NCBI GenBank assembly: GCA_963853835.1
Contig: OY970828.1
Span: 61,744,861 to 61,808,860 of the forward strand
DNA from: Calendula officinalis
Taxonomy: Eukaryota > Streptophyta > Magnoliopsida > Asterales > Asteraceae
Direction of reading: 5' to 3'
Length of the DNA stretch: 64,000 bases
Positions 1 through 11,369 of this stretch are shown piece by piece. The position numbers and the translations under genes are program-made. The notes below the pieces were generated by a model. It ran no database searches. It saw only the letters and a program-made list of their open reading frames with translations, and had not been told where the DNA came from. Position 1 is the stretch's first letter. Every line of letters begins with the position of its first letter.

Positions 1-70
1 AAAAAACACAAATTTTTTGGTTCAATGAAAAAATTGATTGGACTAACTTAAGTATGGGGCTTTTTTATAG

Positions 71-3000
71 GACGTAAATTATCGGTGCTTCCAGTTGAGC
101 CGAAACTTGGTAAGATGTTGATATTAGGGGCTATTTTCAACTGCCTGGATCCAATAATGACTGTTGTTGCTGGTTTAAGTGTCAGAGATCCTTTTTTGAT
201 GCCCTTTGACAAGAAGGATGTAAGTACCATTTTCAAATGAGCAATATTTATGGAAAATCACCACATAGGAATCAGACTTTTTTAATTTTTAATTCTTAAA
301 TGTTAATGTTATGAACCATTTTAGAAATATTGTTAGTATTAATGAGTTAGACTTGTTAGCCATAAATACATATGAACATTGAATGAAATCATATGAACCC
401 TAATCTCCTTCCGCATATGAGTTCTTAAGTTGATTATTTATTTTCTTCAATTCTATTTTAGTCTTAAAAATTTGGAATTGGAAAATATCAGTTAAGTGCT
501 GTGATACCTATCAATTATCTTGACTGTAAACACCAAAACCTAACTCAACTTTTTTTCTAGGAAATATATATACAAACATTCAGATTTATGAAAACATTGA
601 CTAACTTATTTAAGTTTAATATAAATGTGGCAGTTTTGATTGTTAACTCATTTATTGATTCGGGCTATTATTTATTTTTAATGGGCAGAATAAAAAGCTT
701 TAGCTAAAAAGGAACCTATTGAATGTCGCCTACCGTGTTTCTAATCAATTCAAATATTTGAATTTAGAAAATTAATTATTATTTTGATAATATACCAATT
801 TGTATTCACATTCAACATAATATTTATTTACCGACCATGTAATATTGTAGCTTGCTGAGTCAGCAAAAGCCCAATTCTCTGGACGTGACAGCAGTGATCA
901 CATTGCTCTTCTACGTGCTTACGATGGCTGGAAAGCTGCTGAAAGACAACAATCGGGACACGAATTCTGTTGGAGAAATTTTCTTTCTTCACAAACTTTA
1001 AGGGCTATTGATTCTCTTAAAAAACAATTTTATTATTTGCTTAAAGATAGTGATTTGGTTGATAATATGGAGAAATGCAACACATGGAGCCATGATGAAC
1101 ATCTCATTCGAGCCATTATTTGTTCAGGACTCTTTCCAGGAATTTGCTCTGTTGTGGTTAGTATAATTAATACCCTAAGTTTGTTGGCATTAGTTTTAGG
1201 GTTAATTTCATAGAATAGTAACAAAGTTTCAAAAATGTTTCATTTAGATCTCTTAAACTTTACTTCACTCTATATAATAAGAGTAAATTACACAAATGGT
1301 CCTTTAGGTTTGGACCATATACATATTTGGTCCTTTAGTTTCATAAATTACACTGCTAGTCCTTATTTCTAAAACTATTGACACGTTGGTGACTTGGTCC
1401 TTTACCTAAACAAACATAAACTTTTCCGGTCAAACAGACGGGTTTTCATGGGTTTCAAACTGGTGAATAGAAAGGGAAAATGATAGATTTACCCCCTTGT
1501 CTATCACACGTTACCATACTTGACGGGAAAAATAAACGATTGTTTAGGTAAAGGACCGAACGTGTCAATAGTTTCATATGTAATTTATGAAACTAAAGGA
1601 CCAAATATGTAATATGGTACAAACCTAAAGGACCATTTGTGTAATCTACTCCTATAATAATAACCAAGTTTCAAAAGTGTTCCAATCATTTGAAATTTTA
1701 CCGTTTATTACAGGTTACATGTCACCTTATATATAAATTTAAGTATAAGTATTCTAATTGTGGGTTATTTTATTATAAATTTAAATAAGGTGATCTGGTA
1801 ACCTGTCATAGAAGGTAAATCTCACATGATTGGAACATTTTTGAAACTTGGTTAATATTTTAGAGTGAAAATAAGGTGCTTATTAAATTAAAATGATGAG
1901 TGTAATGATGGACATGCTTTTTTGGCAGAACAAAAAGTCATCAGTATCATTGAAAACAATGGAAGATGGTCCTGTATTGCTCTATTCAGTAAGTCCATTT
2001 TTCTGCTTATTTTACTTCACATGGTTTCAAATTACACAACTTTTTATGTTTAATTTCCAACATAGAATTCAGTTAATTCTCAAGAACCAAGAATCCCATA
2101 TCCATGGCTGGTATTCAACGAAAAAGTCAAAGTCAATTCCGTCTTTCTTAGAGACTCAACAGCTGTATCTGATTCTGTGCTTCTTTTATTTGGTGGAAGT
2201 GTTTCCAGAGGCGATCTGGTAATTAAATTTTCTTTGTTTTTTTTTTAAATATTATTTTATTTTGTAATTAATTATATGGAAATTGTTAAAATGAAAATTG
2301 TTTTTGGATAGGATGGACACTTGAAAATGTTGGGGGGTTATTTAGAGTTCTTCATGAAACCTGGTTTGGCAGGCACTTATCTTGCTTTAAAAAGAGAGCT
2401 TGATGAACTCATCCAGATGAAGGTAACAAATCCATTTTAAGTTATAATTTTAAACCTTTTACTTAAAAAACAGTTAATTTGGGATACATTTTGTCTTTAA
2501 TGACACATTTTTATTTTATTTTTAAATTTGAATGTGTCAAAACAAGTTGCCCCAATTGTTATTAAAATGTTTTTAACCTCTTAATTTGATTTATTATAAA
2601 CAAATTAGATATAATATTAATACTACGATCATATTTAATACATTATTTTGTCATAAAATACAAGAAAAATGGATTTAATAATCAATCAAAGCAGATTCGC
2701 CGGTTGGGTCAACCAGCAGGTAGTTTTTGTCAACTTTGTAAATTTTTTCTATTGAAGCGCCAAATGCGATTAGTATTTAAATATTTGTAAAATGATTTAG
2801 GAGAATGTAAGCATTAAATTACCAGAATTGATTTTTACACCACAACCTTTTTTTGGTATACTTGTACAGTCTGCTTGTCCATTGTGGTGATTGAAGTAAT
2901 TTTTGAGGTGTATGTACAATATTAAAATTAGCTTAACATAATGTTTTAATTGTTTTTAATTTTTATTTGCAATTGTAGCTTCTGAATCCCAAAACAGACA

Positions 3001-3440
3001 TAGTCAACAGCAACGAACTCCTGCAGTCACTAAAACTACTGGTATCAGGCGACGAATGTGAAGGCAGATTTGTATACGGCCGTAAAGCATCACCAGTTTC
3101 CAAAAACACGGGAAAAGAAACAGACAAAAAACCAATAAACAACAGTATAGCCGAAAACGATAATTCAAAAAATCATCTACAAACGTTACTTCTCAGAGCA
3201 GGTCATCAACCACCTAGTTACAAAACTTCACAACTGAAAAACAATAAGTTTCGGTCAACTGTTGTGTTCAATGGTTTGGATTTTGTTGGTCAACCGTGTG
3301 GTGGTAAGAAACTTGCAGAAAAAAGTGCTGCAGCTGAAGCTCTTCAGTGGTTGACCGGTGAGAGTCAATCGTCACAAAAGGCGATTGATAATATTTCTAA
3401 TATACTTAAAAAGAGCAAAAAGAAGAATCGGGTTCATTAA
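71..3440 (+). CDS. DExH-box ATP-dependent RNA helicase, C-terminal part (5' end outside window)
   Basis: Six exons can be joined without a frame break: 71-219, 851-1156, 1929-1988, 2066-2218, 2312-2422 and 2979-3440. All introns are GT-AG and the stop is TAA at 3438-3440. The first exon begins with two bases completing a split Gly codon, so the ATPase core lies upstream. The 412 residues present contain the HA2/ratchet region (LPVEPKLGKML, VAGLSVRDPF), the OB-fold region (NFLSSQTLRAI, ICSGLFPGI) and a C-terminal dsRNA-binding domain near the end (LLLRAGHQPPSYKT, AEKSAAAEALQWL). This domain order is that of plant DHX36/DExH3-like helicases, which unwind RNA or G-quadruplex structures with ATP. 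I infer membership from family resemblance; the exact orthologue cannot be settled. The tail is lysine-rich. Intron 2 holds two inverted-repeat elements. Confidence 0.93.
1281..1651. mobile_element. MULE-type MITE inside helicase intron 2
   Basis: Long terminal inverted repeats start GAGTAAATTACAC and end GTGTAATCTACTC. They continue inward through a shared 'ggtcctttaggtttg' stretch. The flanking 9-mers, atataataa (1272-1280) and ctataataa (1652-1660), match at 8 of 9 positions, as expected for a Mutator-like target duplication. It has no coding capacity. It lies between exons 2 and 3 and does not touch a splice site. Confidence 0.75.
1661..1855. repeat. Small palindromic repeat next to the MULE MITE
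   Basis: The segment beginning AACCAAGTTTCAAAAGTG at about 1662 reappears in inverted orientation ending at about 1853 (GAAACTTGGTT), giving arms of roughly 65 bp around a short centre. A third partial copy of the same words lies at about 1220-1235. It is probably a foldback MITE; its ends and target duplication are not clear. Confidence 0.55.
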
Positions 3441-4475
3441 ACTACAGGTGACAATTGAATTAGTCAATTTTTTTTTTTTAATTAAATTTCAAACAGATTT
3501 GATATAAAAAAGTTTAGATTAAAGGGAAAACTGGTTGAAAGTCGCTTTACATAAATAGTCCTTGTTTGTATGAAATTATGGTTTTAGTCCCTCAGTTTTT
3601 TTATTACGCGGATAGTCCTTGATTTTGAAACTTGTAACATAAAAGGTCCCTGATTTTGAAACTTGTAGCGTCAAGAACTTAAAAAGTTAACCACCTTTTC
3701 TGCTTTAGGAACAATTGGTGTTACAAGTTTCAGAATTAGGGACTATGCGCTTAATAAAAAAAAGTCAGAGAGACAGTTATGTAATTTTGTTAAATGAATA
3801 AACCTCCTAAATAGTTTAATTCATATTTGAATGATTATAATAATAATATTGTTTTTGTAAACAATTATTTTATAAAATAGGCAAAAAAGTGTTTGTTGGT
3901 CAACCAAGACCGACCGGGCTTTTTTGACCTATTTCAACTGGAAACCCATTTTGTTTGTTTGTTTGTTTGTGTGCAGTAGTTGGATACAAATGATTTGCCA
4001 TGAAATTGAAGAAATCTGAAACTATAAAAGAAGACAAATTGATGTGATATGTTAATGTAGAAAAGCATTACAATACAAGCTTATTTTAAGAAATGGTACC
4101 ATGCCCATTTTGCAGGTGGAAGTGGAATTCAGATACCAAAGTATTCAGAGATTTGTTGTATGCATAATCGTAAACACTGAAACAAGTATCTTGACAACTG
4201 TAATTATTTATTATTCTTTTTTGCAGAAATTACACATTAACTAACTGCAACTTTTCTACATGGAAATAATTTGTCGAAAAATGTTTCCATTAAGTTACAA
4301 AATAGAGACGTACATGTTCATCTTTGATTGTTTTCGATGATACCAATTTCTCATTGCTGTTCGGGAAAAAAAAAGTAATTTTCTCTATTTTCATATAATG
4401 ATTTTTCTATAATATAAACAGAAACATTATTGAATGTCTACTTTAACTATATGAGCAATAAAAAAGGTACTTTTA
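3441..4475. other. Intergenic region between helicase and GT61 gene, converging 3' ends
   Basis: The two genes converge here, so this stretch holds both 3' UTRs. A degenerate inverted repeat is visible at about 3540-3790: 'tagtccttgattttgaaacttg' type words near 3615-3665 face their complements near 3725-3750. No open reading frame or RNA gene could be supported. Confidence 0.6.
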
Positions 4476-6457
4476 CTAATGAAGAAGTTCAAGCGCTTTT
4501 GATAGTGTCTCTTTAAACCTAGTGACATCAAGCTTTACATTTTGTTTATCCATATATGTTGACTTATAAGCATCCCAACCTTTACTTTGAATTGAATATG
4601 GATCCATGAAAACTTTATGGTCAAGTGGATATTGCTCTATCAAACTACTTTCCCCTTCACTTATTTTATACTCCAAGTACTTCAATCCCATTCCCTTTGA
4701 AGGCTCTCCATAAAAAGTCTTTGCCATCCAATCCATCTTGCCCAATGGAACCACTTGTATAAACACACCATTTTCAGGCTGAAAAACCATGTTGGTTAGC
4801 CCTGCTCCATGAACTCCCATCATCACATCGCAAGAGTTAACGAGCCTCGAAATCTGCGTCAAATTTGCATTCATCTCAGTCACAATCACCTCAAATCCCA
4901 TGTCTTGTGCCGCACCGACCACATCTTTCACATTTGTAAAAGCGCGTGTTTTTATTCTTGAAATTATCAAGAGCCGAGGTCTTTTGATCGTGCTATCGGT
5001 CACGTTTATAGCGGTAGATCGGTCCAACGAGTAGGAACTTCTCAAGAACTTTGTGAAATCTTTCATTGAATCCATGTTTAGCTCTTTTCGGCCATCTTTT
5101 CTTAGACCTACTACCATACTTGGAAAACAATGTACTTCATCTTCATGATCAATATCAATGATTTCGTACCGTGATAATTTGTCCAATAGTTCTTGAAATT
5201 TGCTAGTAAACCGAGACCTCTTGTTTGTGACAAGAAATTGCACATCGCGATTGTAGTTTCGAGAAGCCGCGTAGAGAGGGATGATGATATCCGAGAAGGC
5301 ATGAAAGTTGTTCCCACTATAACCACCAATTGAGAAAACAATAGCTGGCACATTATGAGTTCGGGTGCATTTGGGCATTGTTTTATCTTCTTCATGGATC
5401 GATTTTATAGTGAAATTTGTAATAGTTCCCATCGCGCCATTATCACCTTTACGTGCATACGGCTTTAACGTCCAAAAAGTGTTTTCGATGTTTGACGTAA
5501 ACACAAAAATGGTCGAGGAATTCCCGTGAATCCTTACATCGCCTTGCATCTCGCAGGTATCAGATCTTCGTTCCGAGGTGTTGCATATTAGCTTTGTTTC
5601 AATTGTCTTAACATCTAGGACAATCAAAACTTATATTAACTATTGCAATCAAAATTGAATCATGTTATATAGAAGAAAAACTACAAAAGTTTAAATATAT
5701 TAATGATAAATCATTATGTTTATGTATTCAATTAAAAGTATAAAATTATAGCACAAATTTTCAAACATGATCATCTTAACTTACATGGTCGACTTGGTTC
5801 GTTGGTTATGTCCGTAACCATCATCGATTTGAGTTCATCGACCATCATCAACCTTATATTCACTACGAATTAAGCGAGACAACTCAGATTACAAGAAACA
5901 ATAAATCACATATATGCACATATATGTATGTATGTATTACATACATTCGGACCTCTTCGGTCTCTTCGGGGAGATGAGGCAGGTCCGAGACTACAATATA
6001 TTTTAAATTAGGGACCCCAGAAAAGAATAATTTTTTCTTTTATATAATATACACAATTTATATTAAAAAAAACTAGTATTAAAAGTGGGCCAAAATGTGT
6101 AATATGGTGTTAATTTGTTTTATTAATATATACTTTTATTTTATAGTTATAATAAGGACCCCAAAATAAGTCTTCGCTTTGAGCCCGACAAACTCAGACC
6201 GGCCCTAATTCGGAGTCAAGGGTAATAGGGTATGCATATTTTTAAGTCTTCCTAGGATGGAAGCGGTTTGGAAAACGTATGAAACACGAAGTAGAGTATA
6301 TATCAAACAACTTACGAACATATAGAGAGCCGAAGTAAGGCATGAAGAAGGTACACAAACACCATGTTACTAGTAAGCAACCAACCAATGCTCCGTATCC
6401 GAACCTTTTCTGGTCGTGTTGATTGAAGCTTTTAGCAAAAATATCGTGGTCTTTCAT
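4476..6457 (-). CDS. GT61-family glycosyltransferase (xylan/arabinosyl-type), complete, three exons
   Basis: On the minus strand the exons are 6457-6316, 5862-5785 and 5614-4476, joined by GT-AG introns with phases that fit, giving 452 residues. The start is placed at MKDHDIFAKSF because GT61 proteins begin in this way. A single membrane anchor follows (YGALVGCLLVTWCLCTFF), making a type II Golgi protein. The catalytic part carries the hallmark GGYSGNNFHAFSD near residue 170 and GVHGAGLTNM near residue 340, both typical of plant GT61 enzymes such as XAT and XYXT, which add arabinose or xylose to xylan. An upstream in-frame Met exists at 6511 but fits the family less well. The donor sugar cannot be read from the sequence. 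The apparent longer ORF start at 5627 is a TTG inside intron 2 and is not a true start. Confidence 0.92.
5940..6205. mobile_element. hAT-like transposon remnant in GT61 intron 1
   Basis: Read on the minus strand, the sequence starts AGGGCCGGTCTGAG at about 6205, continues GTTTGTCGGGCTCAAAGCG, and has a second 'ggacccc' segment near 6010. This 'GGGCCGG..GGGCTC' style is typical of ends of plant hAT elements. No transposase or clean target duplication is seen. Confidence 0.4.
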
Positions 6458-6690
6458 TTTTCCTCCTCGTTGTAAACCTGTCAAATTAAAATGCTGGTAA
6501 TGAATAAACATACATGTGATTCAATGCAATATATGTACCACTTTTAGTGGCCTGCAAGAAAGAATAATGAGGATTCCTTTTTCAAGGATTGCTATGCACG
6601 TTTACAGAATATTTAGTAGTTGACTTCCTTAGGTGATCACCGTCTGGTACATAATGGTTATCTATATAATATATATATTAATATATATAT

Positions 6691-7116
6691 GGGGATAGTG
6701 AGTGTGTGGCTGTCATGTACCTAAACTTAGGTGTTGAATCACTCATAACTATATAATTTTGTTTAAAAAAACTCAAAATGATTATTTTATACGAAAGTAT
6801 TGTCACTTTGCCACCATATTAACACTTGCGCAATAAATAAATAAAACTATATACACACACATGGACAAGCGTTCAATATAAAGGACAAGCGTTCAATATA
6901 AACACCATTTCATGAAACATGAAGCTTGAAACCCATTTTAACAAAAACATAATTAAGATTCAATATAAGTGATGAGTTTTAGATGGGCTTCGATACATTT
7001 GATACACTAATGAGTTTATGTGTTGAGTTATAAATTTTTTTAACAAAAAAAAATCTAGTTTTAAATGGTTCCATACCTAAACTTAGGTATGTGACAGCCA
7101 TACACTCACTTTTCCC
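6691..7116. mobile_element. Non-autonomous TIR element with ~45-bp inverted repeats
   Basis: The left end GGGGATAGTGAGTGTGTGGC is mirrored by a right end reading GGGAAAAGTGAGTGTATGGC on the other strand, and both arms continue to a shared ACCTAAACTTAGGT. The flanks are AT dinucleotide runs, so the target duplication (8 of 9 matching) is not informative. An internal 20-bp unit (ggacaagcgttcaatataaa) is duplicated in tandem at about 6862-6902. It is probably MULE-derived. Confidence 0.6.
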
Positions 7117-7128
7117 AATATATATATA

Positions 7129-7790
7129 CTAGTTTCAAAGCCTGCCCGATATCTTTGAGATATATATATATATAATACATAACAATAAGAAAAACATAGT
7201 AAATCAAATAGTCAATTATTATTGAAAGGATGAATAAACGTTTCGTTATACATGAATAATCCGAAAAAAAAAGTTAAAGACGAAATAAAACTTCTTTGCA
7301 TTCGACATTTGTTGTTGAGTTAGTGTAGTTGTCATGTTGGTCGCAACAAATAAGTTTCAAGCTTTTCTTGCTCTTCACTCTAGAGACATCGACATATAGT
7401 TAACCATGTGAAAACCAGATAAACAAACTAATTTGCAACAATGTTTGGCCTTAGCTTTTATTTACAGTCATATTTAAAAGATGTAATCATATTTTATAGG
7501 ATTCTATATTTAAAAACATCAACTCTTCTTTGATGTACAATTGGATCATGGGGTTCTGCATTAAAACATGTAGGCATATTCTATAGGATTTTTATATTTA
7601 AAAAAATAATGGCAAATTGGAACAAACATTTGAATGTAAACATCTGAATATCTTGCAAAACCAGATCAAGACTGTATGGATTATGACAAGCATTTAATTT
7701 GTTGGAATGCCAGATAGATATACATCGACCTTCAACAAAAATGTCATCCAACATAGGATCAACATCTTTGATGGGTGTAGCTTTCTAATT
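7129..7790 (-). pseudogene. Helitron remnant: Pif1-like helicase tail and RPA-like fragment
   Basis: On the minus strand, about 7790-7615 encodes a run resembling the first OB-fold of replication protein A / DUF223 proteins (LDDIFVEGRCISIW, NPYSLDLVLQD). About 7440-7265 encodes the C-terminus of a Helitron Pif1-type helicase (LYVDVSRVKSKKSLKL, TNSTTNVECKEV), with a stop replacing the Gln of the SHGQLYV motif. The minus-strand sequence then runs to CTAG at 7132-7129, followed by T and AT-rich DNA. That fits the CTRR 3' end of a Helitron inserted at an A/T site. Stops and missing parts show it is dead. The remaining helicase and Rep domains were not found. Confidence 0.6.
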
Positions 7791-8852
7791 GTTGTTTCCT
7801 AACAATTAAAAAATAATTACCAATATAGGATATATCAATAAAGCAATTAAAAAAATTATAATTTTGAATTTAAGATTATAAATTCAAGTTAAATTAGGAA
7901 TGATGTCTTCTCAAACATGAAACAATAATTTATAATTATTTGATGATAAAAAATGTACATTAATAAACAACTATGATTTTAATACCTCCATATCCATTAC
8001 TTCCACCAGACAAACAATAAACTCCAAACTTTTTTTAATCTAAAAAGCTTCCCGAAGCTCCAACCTTACAGAAGTTGCTACTTGGTTCACTCGGTGTTTT
8101 TTAATTACACATCTTGGTGATTGTGTTTCCTGTACGTTTAGTTATTCATCTATATAAGTCAGTAAAAATAAATTTCAATATATAACTCACAATTACCCAA
8201 AAAGCATACATGCATGTTTGTCTCGTGTATGTTACTGTTTAAATCCTAATTCATTTATTAATCTTATATAGATGGTTAACTTTCATTACATTTTGGATGG
8301 TATGTTTCTTGGGCATTTATTAACATACATTCAATGTGACATAGATGTAATGACTTACATGCATGATTCTGTTTTAAAAAATAATATATTAATGTAATGA
8401 CATAGAATATGTACCTTAAAAACAGATTGAAATGAGACTGGGGGAGTTCAGATTGGAGATTATGATGCTTTTTAAAAATCAATATCGGAAGTGAAAACGC
8501 AAGTGGGTCAATTTGGTGTGCGAACAGAGGTTTACAGGAGCTCACAATGCAATTTAAATGCAGACTTGGGATGGAATTTTGTTTCTTCTGGGCTTTATGG
8601 TTAAATTAGTAGTAGGCTTGATCGAGTATATGTGCAAACTTCTGGTGTCTTTTTCCCCTCAATTGGTGTTTGGTTCTCATTTCGGATTCTTACACTAATT
8701 GAGTTAATACTGAGTGAGTAAATTAGTTGTTAGTTGCTAATTGAGTTAGAACTTCTGACTGAAATCATGCGTTTGATTATATAGTTAATTGAATGTGTTG
8801 AATTGAAAAAATAACTATATTACTCTTTCTCTCTTGTGCCGGATAAAATATA
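7791..8852. other. AT-rich intergenic DNA
   Basis: No coding region, repeat with clear ends, or RNA gene could be supported. The upstream part of the Helitron may extend into this region but is not recognisable. The 89-codon minus-strand open frame at 8276-8545 has no family features. Confidence 0.5.
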
Positions 8853-9176
8853 CTTCCTCCGTATCAAAATAAGTGAATTACTTTCCTTTTTGGGGTGTAA
8901 CCAAATAAGTGAATCACTTTAAGAATGTACCTTATTTAGTAAGTTTTTATATCTAAAATTACCCCTTTACCCTTACTTTATACCTTTTTAAACATCATCA
9001 AAGGTGTGGGGACCATCCATTTTTGTCATCTTCCTATAAAAGCTACCAAATAGTAAAAAGTGTGAGTCCCCATCCTTTCTAATTAACTAATTTAATTTCA
9101 CTAATCTCTTAGTACTTTATTTTGCCTCAAAAAATGTAAATTTCAAAGTGATTCACTTATTTTGATACGGATGAAG
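8853..9176. mobile_element. Stowaway-like MITE (CTTCCTCCGTATCAAAATAAGTG family)
   Basis: The element starts CTTCCTCCGTATC and ends GATACGGATGAAG, with TA on both sides (8851-8852 and 9177-9178), the Tc1/mariner target duplication. The inverted repeats extend over about 24 bp (ATAAGTGAAT against ATTCACTTAT). Related copies sit at 31600, 39383 and 44663. Non-coding. The following 9177-9527 is AT-rich with nothing recognisable. Confidence 0.85.
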
Positions 9177-9527
9177 TATGTGATTGATGAAGTTGCTAAA
9201 TAATTATAAAAATTAAATAAAAATAGTTATCCAAAATTTAAATTAACATTTTATCTTTTTAATTATCTTCTTAAATTATTTTTGTGATTTATTTCCGAAA
9301 ACAACTAATTTAACTTAAAATTGGAAGTTTTTAAGTGAGATTGTGGGATCATTGACAATATGAAACACCCACACAACTTCCAGATGAGGTCCACGTAGAA
9401 TATATAATTACACATCGACGGTCAGGATTAAATTAATATAGGTCCAACAAAATGATCAAAATCAAACGGCTATATTAATGCGCGTATGTAACGAGAAGAA
9501 AGTAAAACAAACAGCATGACTTCATTA

Positions 9528-10408
9528 GAGCAGCCGGTACCGTCACGACCCCCCACCCTCGCCGGACGCCACCTCGCCATCCGGCACGCGCCACCACACC
9601 GTCCGCCACACCAAACCCCACCCTTCGCCAGCCACCCGACGCAACCCACAACCCAATCAGAAGCGGACACGTGATACTAGCCGTTGGTTTCGGCTAGAAA
9701 TTCGAATTTTTTTAATTATTTTTTTTTAATAAACCTAAACCCTTGTAATAAATACCACACCATTTATACAACTTTTCACACAACATTTCTCATACTCTCT
9801 AATATTTTTCTTCAAAAAATGTCTCAACAACCACAACCATCACAACCACAACCACAAGACGCGGCGGCACACCGAAAGGGAAAAAAAGTTGCACCAGAAA
9901 GGTGGGACGACGCACAATAAAGGTTACTTGCCGAGTGTGTCAAAAGCGTTTCCGAGGATTCCGAGGTGCCGAGTACACAAGATTGTTTTTGGAACAAAGT
10001 TGTTTATGAGTTCAACAATGGCGTTGAGGTGCCGCGTACCAAAGACGCGTTGATGGGGAAGTAGGCGAGAATCAACAAGCAAAAAAACGCAATTCGCGCA
10101 AAATACCCAGTTGATGACGATGAAATCGACGTTGAAGATAACGCGTAGTTTTTTTTAATTTTCGGTATATTTTTAAAAAAGTTCGGTAATTTTTTTTTTA
10201 TTTTTCGGTATTTATAATTTTTTAGTTCTAGTTTGTAATATTTATTTTAATGAAATATTAAGTTGTTTTGAAAAAAGGAAAAAGAAAAATAAAAGGGGTG
10301 TGGCCCAAATGGCTTGAGGGGGTATTTGGGGGGTTTTAAATGTGAAATGTGAAATAATGATGTGACGCAGATGTGGTCATTTCACTTATGTGACCACACC
10401 TAGTGCTC
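9528..10408 (+). mobile_element. PIF/Harbinger-type element, copy 1 (defective)
   Basis: The 881-bp element starts GAGCAGCCGGTACCGTCACGA and its right end reads GAGCACTAGGTGTGGTCAC on the other strand. TTA flanks both sides (9525-9527 and 10409-10411), the Harbinger target duplication. It carries only a Myb-like second gene and no transposase, so any movement needed a partner in trans. It is a diverged sister of the element at 26547-27415. Confidence 0.82.
9819..10148 (+). pseudogene. Harbinger Myb/SANT-like gene, broken by stops
   Basis: It aligns codon by codon with the intact 109-codon gene at 26832-27161: a Gln/Pro-rich start (MSQQPQPSQPQPQ), a basic patch (RKGKKVA), then the Myb/SANT-like core (RLLAECVKSVSEDSE, DCFWNKVVYEFN, PRTKDALMGK). 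Two in-frame stops break it: TAA at 9917-9919, where the sister has GAA, and TAG where the sister has the Trp of MGKWAGI. Proteins of this kind bind DNA together with the Harbinger transposase in other plants. This copy cannot be translated through. Confidence 0.8.
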
Positions 10409-10439
10409 TTAAGGGGACCGAGTCTGGTGACTTTTCATT

Positions 10440-10660
10440 TCCGACCGAATTAGCAATTTGAGTTGGACCGGAGCATGTCGGATCGAGTTAGAAACACTTA
10501 GTGGAAATCAAAGACTTAGTGGAAATCAAACACTCTGATCGAGAAATCGACTGAGTTTCCGAGGTCTGACCGAGTTTTAACCGAGTTTGACCGGGTTTTA
10601 CACGAGTTTGACCAATGAGTTTTGACCGAATTCGCCGAGCTTTGAACAATGCGTAGTGGT
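10440..10660. repeat. Degenerate short repeats of the word 'gagtttgaccg'
   Basis: The words gagttttaaccgagtttgacc, gggttttacacgagtttgacc and gagttttgaccgaattc follow each other, and the word returns near 11072-11130. This looks like a degraded simple-sequence tract. The rest of 10412-10724 holds nothing else recognisable. Confidence 0.45.
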
Positions 10661-10724
10661 ATTTAGTCCTACAATTTGGTCCTACTCATTAGATGAATAC
10701 ATCGGCCAAAATCAAGAAATAATA

Positions 10725-10977
10725 CTCCCTCCGTCCCACAAAAAACTTTACATTTCTAATGGGCACAATATTTTAGGAGACAGTTAGTGGTGGGGCCATT
10801 TGTAATACTTTTGATTAAAAAATAAGGGTAGATTGGAGAGAGAAAGTGTTTTATTGGTTGAATGATTGGTAATATTATTATTTTATTAGGTGGGCCTCCC
10901 AAATTTGAGAAATGTAAAGTTTTTTGTGGGACAAAATTTGAAGGAGAAATGTAAAGTTTTTTGTGGGACGGAGGGAG
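10725..10977. mobile_element. Stowaway-like MITE (CTCCCTCCGTCCCACAAAAA)
   Basis: The left end CTCCCTCCGTCCCACAAAAA is matched by TTTTTTGTGGGACGGAGGGAG at the right end, flanked by TA at 10723-10724 and 10978-10979. The inverted repeats are over 35 bp and contain ACTTTACATTTC / GAAATGTAAAGT. Part of the right arm is duplicated internally. Non-coding. Confidence 0.85.
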
Positions 10978-11369
10978 TATTAATAAAGAGAATTAGTAGA
11001 TTATACATGACATCCTATCAAGTGAACAATGAGTAGGACTATATATCATTTCTCTTGAACAATTTTTACATTGACTGAGTTTTTTTGACCGGTTAGTATC
11101 AACTTGACCGGCCGAGTTGGCTGAGTTTTACAACCTTATTAGAATAAAACTCTTTAACAATTTCAGATTTAAAATTTTGTGTCCACACAGGAAAAACATA
11201 TATCAGTCATTCACTTGATTCATCTTCAAAATCCAGTAATAAATAAAAAAACAACAATATTATTGACAAAATGTGATTAGCAAGCAACCTACCTAACCTC
11301 TTTAGTTGAAGAATCTTGTTCATTTGATGAAAAGAAACCCATGAATCGGTTAGACCTAAAGAACAATTT

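Noticed and set aside
1893..2222. 109-codon ORF over helicase exons 3 and 4
   Set aside because: It is in a different frame from the helicase exon 4 and runs through a clear intron; it is a shadow of the spliced gene.
5615..5627. Start of the GT61 protein at 5627
   Set aside because: That codon is TTG and lies in an intron; the frame continues from a spliced exon at 5785-5862.
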